From the NCBI GenBank assembly GCA_023389545.1, contig JAEWEI010000137.1, positions 1-5,793 on the forward strand: 5,793 nucleotides of DNA, written 5' to 3'. This DNA comes from Actinomycetes bacterium (lineage in GTDB: Bacteria; Actinomycetota; Actinomycetes; Actinomycetales; Cellulomonadaceae). How positions within the stretch are numbered: position 1 is the stretch's first letter; every line of letters starts with the position of its first letter. The notes below the pieces were generated by a model that made no database searches, was not told the origin of the DNA, and saw only the letters and a program-made list of their open reading frames with translations. The position numbers and the translations under genes were made by a program. Shown piece after piece: positions 1 through 4,567 of the stretch.

Positions 1-1
1 T

Positions 2-802
2 GTCATCAAGGGCGAGCGCAAGGACGTCCTGCTGATCGACGTCACGCCGCTGAGCCTGGGCATCGAGACCAAGGGCGGGGTGATGACCAAGCTCATCGAG
101 CGCAACACGGCCATCCCCACGAAGCGCTCGGAGATCTTCTCCACCGCCGAGGACAACCAGCCCTCCGTGCTCATCCAGGTGTTCCAGGGCGAGCGCGAGT
201 TCGCACGGGACAACAAGCCGCTCGGCACGTTCGAGCTCACCGGCATCGCGCCCGCCCCGCGCGGCGTCCCGCAGATCGAGGTCACGTTCGACATCGACGC
301 CAACGGCATCGTGCACGTCTCCGCGAAGGACCGCGGCACGGGCAAGGAGCAGTCGATGACGATCACCGGTGGCTCGGCTCTGCCGAAGGACGAGATCGAC
401 CGCATGGTCAAGGAGGCCGAGGCGCACGCCGCGCAGGACAAGGCCCGCCGCGAGGAGGCCGAGACCCGCAACTCCGCCGAGCAGCTCGTCTACTCGACCG
501 AGAAGCTGCTCGCCGACAACGGCGACAAACTGCCCGAGGACGTGAAGACCGACGTCAACAAGGCCATCGACGAGTTGAAGACCGCTCTCGAGGGGGAGGA
601 CATCGAGCCGGTCAAGGCGAAGCACGAGCAGCTCGTCACCTCCGCGCAGAAGATCGGCGAGGCGCTGTACTCGTCCGACCAGGCCGGGGCGGCGGCAGGC
701 GCCGGCGCCGCGGGCGAGGCGCCGTCCGACGCCGGGTCCTCGAGCACCAGCGACGAGGACGTGGTCGACGCGGAGATCGTGGACGAGGACGAGCAGAAGT
801 GA
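2..802 (+). CDS. dnaK: DnaK (Hsp70) chaperone, C-terminal part, 5' end outside window
   Basis: Cytosolic ATP-dependent Hsp70 chaperone that binds exposed hydrophobic peptide segments. The reading frame is open from base 2, so this is the last 266 residues of a protein usually a little over 600 long; the ATPase domain is missing. Visible residues 8-23 ([16 protein letters not shown]) are the hallmark interdomain linker and first strand of the substrate-binding domain. The beta-sandwich runs to about residue 122, with [13 protein letters not shown] and the strand ending in [14 protein letters not shown]. The helical lid starts at about [12 protein letters not shown] (residue 125). A Gly/Ala-rich stretch near residues 227-238 leads to an acidic tail, [16 protein letters not shown], of the usual bacterial type. 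Its TGA overlaps the grpE GTG by 4 nt, so the two are probably translationally coupled. The internal ATG at 80 is not the start. In Streptomyces DnaK also acts as co-repressor with HspR. The identity is certain; only the truncation limits the call. Confidence 0.98.
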   Translation, partial: VIKGERKDVLLIDVTPLSLGIETKGGVMTKLIERNTAIPTKRSEIFSTAEDNQPSVLIQVFQGEREFARDNKPLGTFELTGIAPAPRGVPQIEVTFDIDANGIVHVSAKDRGTGKEQSMTITGGSALPKDEIDRMVKEAEAHAAQDKARREEAETRNSAEQLVYSTEKLLADNGDKLPEDVKTDVNKAIDELKTALEGEDIEPVKAKHEQLVTSAQKIGEALYSSDQAGAAAGAGAAGEAPSDAGSSSTSDEDVVDAEIVDEDEQK

Positions 803-1443
803 GCGAGAACCAGGCCCGCGCCGGGGGAGAGGGCCAGCCCGACCCCTCCGGCGAGGAGACCCCCCGCTTCACCGACAAGAGGCGCGTCGACCCGGAGACG
901 GGCGAGGTGCGCGAGCAGCCGGCGGCCGAGGAGCCCCAGGCCGACCCGCTCGCCGGGCTCGAGGCCGAGGCCGACGCCCACATGCACGAGCAGCTCGTGG
1001 CGGCCGAGGCCCTCGCGGCAGAGCGCCTCGACGAGCTGCAGCGCGCCAACGCGGCGTACTACAACCTCGAGCAGCAGTACACCGGCTACGTGAAGCGCTC
1101 GAAGGCCGACGCGGCCGTCGCGCGCGATCGTGGCGTCGCCGAGGTCGCCGAGGGGCTCATCCCGGTCCTCGACGACATCCAGCTCGCCCGCGAGCACGGC
1201 GACCTGGTGGGGCCGTTCGGCTCCATCGCGGAGAAGCTCGAGAGCATCCTGGCCCGGTTCGGCATCGTCAGGTACGGCGCCGAGGGCGAGGTGTTCGACC
1301 CGAACGTCCACGAGGCGCTCATGCACTCCCACTCGTCGGACGTCACCGAGCCGACCGTCGCGACGGTCCTGCAGCCCGGGTACCGCGCGGGGGACCGCAT
1401 CGTGCGGGCCGCCCGCGTGGCCGTCATCGACCCGGACGCCTGA
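799..1443 (+). CDS. grpE: GrpE nucleotide exchange factor for DnaK
   Basis: GrpE acts as a dimer in the cytosol and releases ADP from DnaK so that substrate can cycle. The GTG start overlaps the dnaK stop (GTGA) and has GAGGA at 785-789 nine bases upstream. The 214-residue product is a normal length for an actinobacterial GrpE. Residues 1-55 are a charged, disordered-looking tail containing the segment [12 protein letters not shown]. About residues 58-118 form a long Ala/Glu/Leu-rich helix, the dimerising stalk. The core follows: [19 protein letters not shown] (from residue 118), [11 protein letters not shown] (from 166) and [16 protein letters not shown] (from 194), all conserved in the GrpE beta-wing head. 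Its place between dnaK and dnaJ agrees with the call. It is probably transcribed with dnaK, since no separate promoter is evident. Confidence 0.97.
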   Translation: MSENQARAGGEGQPDPSGEETPRFTDKRRVDPETGEVREQPAAEEPQADPLAGLEAEADAHMHEQLVAAEALAAERLDELQRANAAYYNLEQQYTGYVKRSKADAAVARDRGVAEVAEGLIPVLDDIQLAREHGDLVGPFGSIAEKLESILARFGIVRYGAEGEVFDPNVHEALMHSHSSDVTEPTVATVLQPGYRAGDRIVRAARVAVIDPDA

Positions 1444-1466
1444 GGCGCCCTGTGCGCCCGGGCGCC
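1444..1466 (+). other. GC-rich hairpin between grpE and dnaJ
   Basis: Directly after the grpE stop codon, GGCGCCC (1444-1450) pairs perfectly with GGGCGCC (1460-1466) across a 9-nt loop. An alternative fold uses the 12-bp palindrome GCGCCCGGGCGC at 1454-1465. No T-tract follows, and the dnaJ Shine-Dalgarno sequence begins 16 nt downstream. It is therefore more likely an RNA-processing or stability element, or partial attenuator, than a full terminator. Such palindromes also arise by chance in very GC-rich DNA. Confidence 0.35.
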
Positions 1467-1495
1467 GAGCATGAGTTGAGCGGGAGGGAGACGCC

Positions 1496-2494
1496 GTGAG
1501 CGGCCAGGACTGGCTGGAGAAGGACTACTACGCCGCTCTCGGGGTCCCCAAGGACGCCGACCAGGCCGCCATCAAGAAGGCGTACCGCAAGCTCGCGCGG
1601 CAGATGCACCCCGACCACAACCCGGACGACCCCACAGCTGAGTCGAAGTTCAAGGACGTCGGAGAGGCCTACTCGGTCCTCTCCGACCCCGAGCAGCGCC
1701 AGCAGTACGACCAGCTGCGGGCCATGGCCGGCGGCGCCCGCTTCTCCGGAGCGGGCGCCGGCGGTGGGGCCGCCGGGTTCGAGGACCTGTTCGGCGGGGG
1801 CTTCGGCGGCGGTGGGCAGCGCGTGCGCTTCTCCACCGGCGGCGGCGGCCAGGACATGCCGGGCGGTTTCGAGGACATCCTGGGCGGCCTGTTCGGCGGC
1901 GGCGCGGGTGGCGGGTTCGGCGGCTTCGGCGGAGCGCGCGGCCCTCGTCAGGGCGCCGACCTGGAGGCCGTGACCACCCTGCCGTTCCGGCAGGCCACCG
2001 AGGGGTCGACGGTCTCGCTCAGCGTGGAGGGGCGCACCGTCAACGCGCGCATCCCCCCGGGCGTCCACGACGGTCAGAAGATCCGGCTGCGCGGCAAGGG
2101 CCGGCCGGGCGTCAACGGCGGGCCGGCCGGCGACCTGGTCGTCACGGTGCGGGTCACCCCGCACCCCGTGTTCACGCTCGACGGCAACAACCTGCGCGAG
2201 ACGGTGCCGGTGGCCTTCGACGAGGCAGCCCTCGGCGCGCAGATCGAGGTGCCGACCCTGGACGGCGGCACAGTCCGGGTGAAGATCCCCGCGGGCACGC
2301 CCTCCGGGCGGACCCTGCGAGTCAAGGGCCGGGGCATCACCACGTCCAAGGGCACCGGGGACCTGCTGGTCACCGTCATGGTCGTGGTGCCGCAGAAGCT
2401 CTCGGGCGCGGCACGCGACGCGGTCGAGGCGTTCGGGGTGGCGACCTCCGGCGAGGATGTGCGCGCGGACCTGCGAGCGCAGGCCCGCGCCTGA
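1496..2494 (+). CDS. dnaJ: J-domain co-chaperone DnaJ, type II (no zinc finger)
   Basis: J-protein that delivers substrates to DnaK and stimulates its ATPase. The GTG start follows a strong GGGAGGGAG (1482-1490) by 5 nt. The product has 332 residues. The J domain lies at about residues 10-73 (DYYAALGV, then the essential HPD at 38-40, and a helix with FKDVGEAYSVLSD). A long Gly/Phe-rich linker covers about 79-152 with repeated GGFGG units and FEDLFGG/FEDILGG motifs. Two beta-sandwich C-terminal domains follow, at about 155-225 (with VNARIPPGVHDGQKIRLRGKG) and 226-300 (with VKIPAGTPSGRTLRVKGRG). No CxxCxGxG repeat is present, and the protein has no cysteine at all. Where a type I DnaJ carries the zinc finger, SVEGRTV runs straight into NARIPPGV. 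The architecture is therefore CbpA-like, although its place after grpE marks it as the operon's own J protein. A second, zinc-finger DnaJ probably exists elsewhere in the genome (inference). Confidence 0.95.
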   Translation: MSGQDWLEKDYYAALGVPKDADQAAIKKAYRKLARQMHPDHNPDDPTAESKFKDVGEAYSVLSDPEQRQQYDQLRAMAGGARFSGAGAGGGAAGFEDLFGGGFGGGGQRVRFSTGGGGQDMPGGFEDILGGLFGGGAGGGFGGFGGARGPRQGADLEAVTTLPFRQATEGSTVSLSVEGRTVNARIPPGVHDGQKIRLRGKGRPGVNGGPAGDLVVTVRVTPHPVFTLDGNNLRETVPVAFDEAALGAQIEVPTLDGGTVRVKIPAGTPSGRTLRVKGRGITTSKGTGDLLVTVMVVVPQKLSGAARDAVEAFGVATSGEDVRADLRAQARA

Positions 2495-2523
2495 TCTGAC
2501 GGACCACGGCGAAGGGGCGAGAC

Positions 2524-2961
2524 ATGCTGGCAGACGACGCGCAGGTGTACGTGATCTCGGTGGCCGCCGAGCTCGCGGGCATGCACCCGCAGACGCTGCG
2601 CCAGTACGACCGGCTGGGCATCGTCTCGCCCCGGCGCACCCGTGGCCGTGGCCGCCGCTACTCGTGGCGCGACATCGAGCAGCTCCGTGAGGTGCAGCGC
2701 CTGTCCCAGGACGAGGGCGTGAACCTCGCCGGCATCAAGCGCATCCTGGACCTCGAGGCCGAGGTCGAGCGGCTCACCCAACAGGTGGAGTACCTGCGCT
2801 CGTTCGCCGAGCCCGGGCGGCGGGTGTTCACCGCCGGTCCCACGGGCGACGTGATCGCGATGCGCCGCGGGCAGCGGGCACGCATGAGCGAGCAGCGCAG
2901 CACAGGCGGGGCGATCGTGCTGTGGCGCCCGACCCGGCGCACGGAGATCACCTACCGCTGA
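2524..2961 (+). CDS. hspR: HspR, MerR-family heat-shock repressor
   Basis: Transcriptional repressor of the dnaK operon in actinobacteria; it binds HAIR inverted repeats (CTTGAGT-N7-ACTCAAG), and in Streptomyces DnaK serves as co-repressor. The ATG follows GAAGGGG (2511-2517) by 6 nt, 29 nt after dnaJ. The 145 residues open with a MerR helix-turn-helix (about 8-32, VYVISVAAELAGMHPQTLRQYDRLG). Next come a basic wing (RRTRGRGRRYS, 37-47) and the HspR signature LSQDEGVNLAGIKRIL (60-75). A short coiled coil follows (about 76-95), then a basic tail ending in AIVLWRPTRR, like the VVW(K/R)P tail of mycobacterial HspR. There is no effector-binding domain, as expected for HspR. Its operator should lie upstream of dnaK, outside the window; no HAIR match is seen here. 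Being in its own target operon implies negative autoregulation. Confidence 0.96.
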   Translation: MLADDAQVYVISVAAELAGMHPQTLRQYDRLGIVSPRRTRGRGRRYSWRDIEQLREVQRLSQDEGVNLAGIKRILDLEAEVERLTQQVEYLRSFAEPGRRVFTAGPTGDVIAMRRGQRARMSEQRSTGGAIVLWRPTRRTEITYR

Positions 2962-2972
2962 GCAGCAGACTC

Positions 2973-3004
2973 CGCGTGGGAGGGCCGAGGAGCCCTCCCA
3001 CGCG
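2973..3004. terminator. Bidirectional terminator-like hairpin
   Basis: CGCGTGGGAGGGC (2973-2985) and its exact complement GCCCTCCCACGCG (2992-3004) form a 13-bp stem with a 6-nt loop. It begins 11 nt after the hspR stop and ends 7 nt before the stop codon of the convergent gene, so it can end transcription from both sides. There is no T-tract on either strand, which is common for actinobacterial terminators. Perfect pairing of this length in this position makes the call firm. Confidence 0.85.
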
Positions 3005-3011
3005 TCGCGGC

Positions 3012-3458
3012 TCAGTCGAGCGGCTCGGTCCAGAGGTAGACGTGCAGGTCCTCGCGGGACGCCGTGGTGGCGAGGTCGACGATGTCGGCCAGCACCGGCG
3101 CCAGCTCGGCGGCCGTCGCCTCCATCTCCTCGCTGGCAGCCCATCGCTCGGCCACCTCGCCGAGCGCGTCCTCGTCGTCGGTGCGCCCGAGCTCCACCAG
3201 CAGGTCGACGAGGAACGGCGGGAGCTCGAAGAGGTTCTCGTGGTCCAGGTCGACCTCCTCGAGCTCGAGGTCGCCTGAGCCGAAGCGGACCACCTCGGCG
3301 GCGATCTCGCCGAGCGCCTCGAGCTCGATCGCCCCGATCGAGGTGAGCTCGACGTGGGTCGCGGCATCGGGCGTCTCGCCGTCGTCGAGAGCGGCGGTGC
3401 GGATGAGTGCGGTCGCGTGGTCTGCTGCGAACAGCTCGCTGAGTTCGGCCATGAGCAC
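3012..3458 (-). CDS. Unrecognised small, extremely acidic protein
   Basis: I do not recognise this family. The frame opens with GTG at 3458, but the ATG at 3452 (146 residues, MAELSELFAADHATALIRTA...) is the more natural start. Neither has a convincing Shine-Dalgarno sequence. CAGAGT lies at -12 to -7 relative to that ATG, so a leaderless transcript is possible (inference). By my count the 146-residue form has about 38 Asp/Glu against 5 Arg, no Lys and no Cys. Predicted features are soluble helices (IGAIELEALGEIAAEVV, and FLVDLLVELG after a Pro-Pro) and a distinct end, REDLHVYLWTEPLD. No signal peptide or membrane segment is visible. The alternation of hydrophobic and acidic residues and the codon pattern argue for a real gene, as does its abutting the shared terminator. 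A nucleic-acid mimic, an adaptor or a simple metabolic orphan are all possible; nothing in the sequence decides. Confidence 0.75.
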   Translation of the reverse strand: MLMAELSELFAADHATALIRTAALDDGETPDAATHVELTSIGAIELEALGEIAAEVVRFGSGDLELEEVDLDHENLFELPPFLVDLLVELGRTDDEDALGEVAERWAASEEMEATAAELAPVLADIVDLATTASREDLHVYLWTEPLD

Positions 3459-3609
3459 ACTCTGGCACCGGTGCGCCCGGGTGCGGCGCCCCGCGCGCCG
3501 CGCGTCTCACGGGTCCGTCTGGGTGATGTCCGGCACAGCCCGTCGGCGTGGCGCGGCGTTTCGCCCGGTGCGTCGCGCGACGGCGCGCGGGATGAATCGG
3601 GCGGGACCC

Positions 3610-3653
3610 TGTGGAGGGATCTGTGGAGGGTCATGTGGGGAGCCTGTGGACCC
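3610..3653 (-). repeat. Four phased TGTGG repeats, DnaA-box-like on the minus strand
   Basis: Four direct copies begin at 3610, 3622, 3634 and 3645: TGTGGAGGG, TGTGGAGGG, TGTGGGGAG and TGTGGACCC. Starts are 12, 12 and 11 bp apart, close to one helical turn, so all would face one side of the DNA. TGTGGA is the conserved half of a DnaA box read on the opposite strand (box TTGTCCACA, complement TGTGGACAA). The copies match in that half but not in the last two or three bases, so they would be weak sites. The best copy (3645) pairs as a 9-bp inverted repeat, CCTGTGGAC, with the perfect box at 3704. A different protein could use these repeats. Confidence 0.6.
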
Positions 3654-3703
3654 CCGAGAACACGCAGGTCCGGGCTCTGTCAGAGGCCGTCGATAGCCTG
3701 GAG

Positions 3704-3712
3704 TTGTCCACA
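3704..3712 (+). promoter_or_regulatory. DnaA box (TTGTCCACA)
   Basis: This is an exact match to the DnaA box consensus of high-GC actinobacteria, TTGTCCACA. It lies 134 bp upstream of the nrdH ATG and just upstream of the NrdR-like boxes. In E. coli, DnaA binds DnaA boxes upstream of nrdAB and links dNTP supply to replication; similar use here is an inference. A single 9-mer match can be chance, but the neighbouring repeats strengthen it. Confidence 0.55.
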
Positions 3713-3726
3713 GGGGGTGAAGAACG

Positions 3727-3736
3727 ACACGCGTGT
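3727..3736. promoter_or_regulatory. Perfect 10-bp palindrome ACACGCGTGT
   Basis: ACACGCGTGT is fully self-complementary and ends 2 bp before the first NrdR-like box. Its ACAC and GTGT ends match the outer bases of the NrdR consensus, but its centre is 6 bp too short to be a third box. It may be an operator for another regulator, or chance. Confidence 0.35.
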
Positions 3737-3738
3737 AA

Positions 3739-3754
3739 GCACAAGCGCTAGTGG
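3739..3754. promoter_or_regulatory. NrdR box 1 (upstream)
   Basis: GCACAAGCGCTAGTGG aligns with the NrdR-box consensus ACACWATATATWGTGT at positions 2-6 and 11-15; the central TATA is replaced by GCGC. The core CACAAGCGCTAGTG is palindromic except for the W position. NrdR is the nucleotide-sensing zinc-finger and ATP-cone repressor of ribonucleotide reductase genes; it binds pairs of such boxes. The partner lies exactly 32 bp downstream, which fits the known spacing of about three helical turns. Confidence 0.85.
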
Positions 3755-3786
3755 TTCGAGCAAACGACGACCACTAGGTGTAGTGT
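3755..3786 (+). promoter_or_regulatory. Probable nrdH promoter, sigma-70-like
   Basis: TAGTGT at 3781-3786 fits the actinobacterial -10 pattern TAnnnT. A weak -35 candidate, TTCGAG (3755-3760), lies 20 bp upstream, longer than ideal. Transcription would start near 3793 and leave a leader of about 45 nt. The -10 is plausible; the -35 is uncertain. Confidence 0.5.
3771..3786. promoter_or_regulatory. NrdR box 2 (downstream, over the -10)
   Basis: CCACTAGGTGTAGTGT matches the NrdR consensus in both half-sites (CACTA and TAGTG are exact complements), with a diverged centre. It starts 32 bp after box 1 and 16 bp separates the two. Its right half contains TAGTGT, the best -10 candidate for nrdH, so a bound NrdR should block RNA polymerase. 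Confidence 0.85.
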
Positions 3787-3797
3787 CGAAGACCTCG

Positions 3798-3814
3798 CCG
3801 CGGGCAGTCCGCGG
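3798..3814 (+). other. Short GC hairpin in the nrdH leader
   Basis: CCGCGG (3798-3803) and CCGCGG (3809-3814) are complementary to each other across a 5-nt loop, GCAGT. The stem ends 12 nt before the Shine-Dalgarno GGGGAG (3827-3832). It may stabilise the 5' end of the transcript. It does not cover the ribosome site, and each arm is itself self-complementary, so function is uncertain. Confidence 0.3.
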
Positions 3815-3837
3815 GTGCCACATCTCGGGGAGCCACG

Positions 3838-4083
3838 ATGACGATCACGGTCTACAGCAAGCCGTCGTGCGTGCAGTGCACTGCTACCTACCGCGCGCTG
3901 GACAAGGCCGGTTTCGAGTACGAGATCGTGGACATCAGCCAGGACTCCGCCGCGCGTGACTACGTCGTGTCGCTGGGCCACATGCAGGCGCCCGTCGTCG
4001 TGGCGGACGGCGAGCACTGGTCCGGCTACCGGCCCGACCAGATCAAGGCGCTCGCCGAGCGGGCGGCGGTCGCGGTCGCCTGA
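3838..4083 (+). CDS. nrdH: NrdH, glutaredoxin-like redoxin for class Ib ribonucleotide reductase
   Basis: NrdH is a small cytosolic thiol protein. It takes electrons from thioredoxin reductase and reduces the disulfide left in NrdE after each turnover. The 81-residue length is typical. The ATG follows GGGGAG (3827-3832) by 5 nt. The thioredoxin-fold features are an N-terminal strand (TITVYSKP), the redox motif C11-V-Q-C14, which is the usual NrdH sequence, the cis-proline in APVVV (P52), and the NrdH signature WSGYRPDQI (61-69). It heads nrdH-nrdI-nrdE, the standard class Ib order, behind a promoter with two NrdR-like boxes. The gap to nrdI is 67 nt. Confidence 0.97.
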   Translation: MTITVYSKPSCVQCTATYRALDKAGFEYEIVDISQDSAARDYVVSLGHMQAPVVVADGEHWSGYRPDQIKALAERAAVAVA

Positions 4084-4150
4084 CCGCTCACGGCCCCACG
4101 GGGCTGGCAGCACGGCGTCATCGATCCACCTGAGGCGAGGGAGCCGCATC

Positions 4151-4567
4151 ATGAGCTCGCTGGTCTACTTCTCGAGTGCGTCCGACAACACGCACCGGTT
4201 CGTCCAGCGCCTCGGGATCCCGGCGCAGCGCATCCCGCTGACGCCCAAGCAGCCCTTCCTGCACGTGCACGAGCCCTACGTCTTGATGACGCCCACCTAC
4301 GGGGGCGGCAACGAGGGCGGGGCCGTGCCACGGCAGGTGGTCAAGTTCCTCAACGACGAGGGCAATCGCTCACTCATCCGCGGCGTCATCGCCGCGGGCA
4401 ACACGAACTTCGGCGAGGCGTACTGCATCGCGGGGGACATCATCGCGGCCAAGTGCCACGTCCCCTACCTGTACGGCTTCGAGCTCCTAGGAACGACTGA
4501 GGACGTCACGCGCGTCCGCGAAGGGTTGGGAAGATTTTGGCAGCGACAGTCACGGATTCCGGCGTAG
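4151..4567 (+). CDS. nrdI: NrdI, flavodoxin-like activator of class Ib ribonucleotide reductase
   Basis: NrdI is an FMN protein that supplies the oxidant used to build the dimanganese-tyrosyl radical cofactor in NrdF. The ATG at 4151 follows GAGGGAG (4137-4143) by 7 nt and gives 138 residues, normal for the family. The frame is open further upstream, into nrdH, but only the 4151 start gives the conserved beginning [21 protein letters not shown]-binding loops are visible at SSASDNT (8-14), TPTYGGG (47-53) and [10 protein letters not shown] (83-92). The C-terminal part, [16 protein letters not shown], is also typical. The last 31 nt overlap the proposed nrdE start, so the two genes are likely coupled. 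Confidence 0.97.
   Translation: MSSLVYFSSASDNTHRFVQRLGIPAQRIPLTPKQPFLHVHEPYVLMTPTYGGGNEGGAVPRQVVKFLNDEGNRSLIRGVIAAGNTNFGEAYCIAGDIIAAKCHVPYLYGFELLGTTEDVTRVREGLGRFWQRQSRIPA

Larger units (their letters stand above)
3459..3837. promoter_or_regulatory. 379-bp divergent intergenic control region
   Basis: No gene is supported here. The half near the acidic gene (3459-3600) is very GC-rich and holds two perfect palindromes, GCACCGGTGC (3465-3474) and CGTCGCGCGACG (3571-3582), but no clear promoter. The half near nrdH is less GC-rich. It holds a phased TGTGG repeat cluster (3610-3653), a DnaA box (3704-3712), a 10-bp palindrome (3727-3736), two NrdR-like boxes (3739-3754 and 3771-3786), a -10-like element inside the second box and a leader hairpin (3798-3814). 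Each is listed separately. The layout looks like an nrd promoter region, with the divergent promoter of the acidic gene at the other end. Confidence 0.8.

Noticed and set aside
490..1332. Minus-strand frame opposite dnaK and grpE
   Set aside because: It shadows two clear plus-strand genes and has no recognisable domain.
2074..3510. Long minus-strand frame across dnaJ, hspR and the acidic gene
   Set aside because: The product is rich in Arg, Ala and Pro with no motif and crosses the terminator and three well-supported genes. It is a GC-bias artefact.
3571..3582. Perfect 12-bp palindrome CGTCGCGCGACG
   Set aside because: It is made mostly of CG steps in a very GC-rich stretch, has no positional link to a promoter, and is expected by chance in such DNA.
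3064..3696. Plus-strand frame rich in Ser, Arg and Ala across the acidic gene and intergenic region
   Set aside because: Composition is that of a wrong frame, no ribosome site is seen, and the minus-strand frame has more protein-like hydrophobic patterning.
3610..3712. Chromosomal origin (oriC)
   Set aside because: Only one perfect DnaA box is present, there is no AT-rich unwinding region, and dnaA, dnaN, rpmH or parAB are not adjacent.
3753..3770. SOS (LexA) box near GTTCGAGCAAACGAC
   Set aside because: The two halves are not complementary as in the actinobacterial consensus TCGAAC-N4-GTTCGA, and the bases lie between the two NrdR boxes.
3459..3837. HspR HAIR operator or cobalamin riboswitch in the intergenic region
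   Set aside because: No CTTGAGT/ACTCAAG pair and no B12-box-like sequence were found, and the predicted nrdH leader of about 45 nt is too short for a cobalamin riboswitch.
4093..4104. Hairpin GCCCC-AC-GGGGC between nrdH and nrdI
   Set aside because: The loop is only 2 nt, so the real stem would be about 4 bp, and no T-tract follows. It is too weak to call an attenuator.
3956..4150. Longer nrdI beginning inside nrdH
   Set aside because: The extension has an Arg/Ser/Pro-rich wrong-frame composition. The ATG at 4151 has a good Shine-Dalgarno and gives the conserved NrdI N-terminus.
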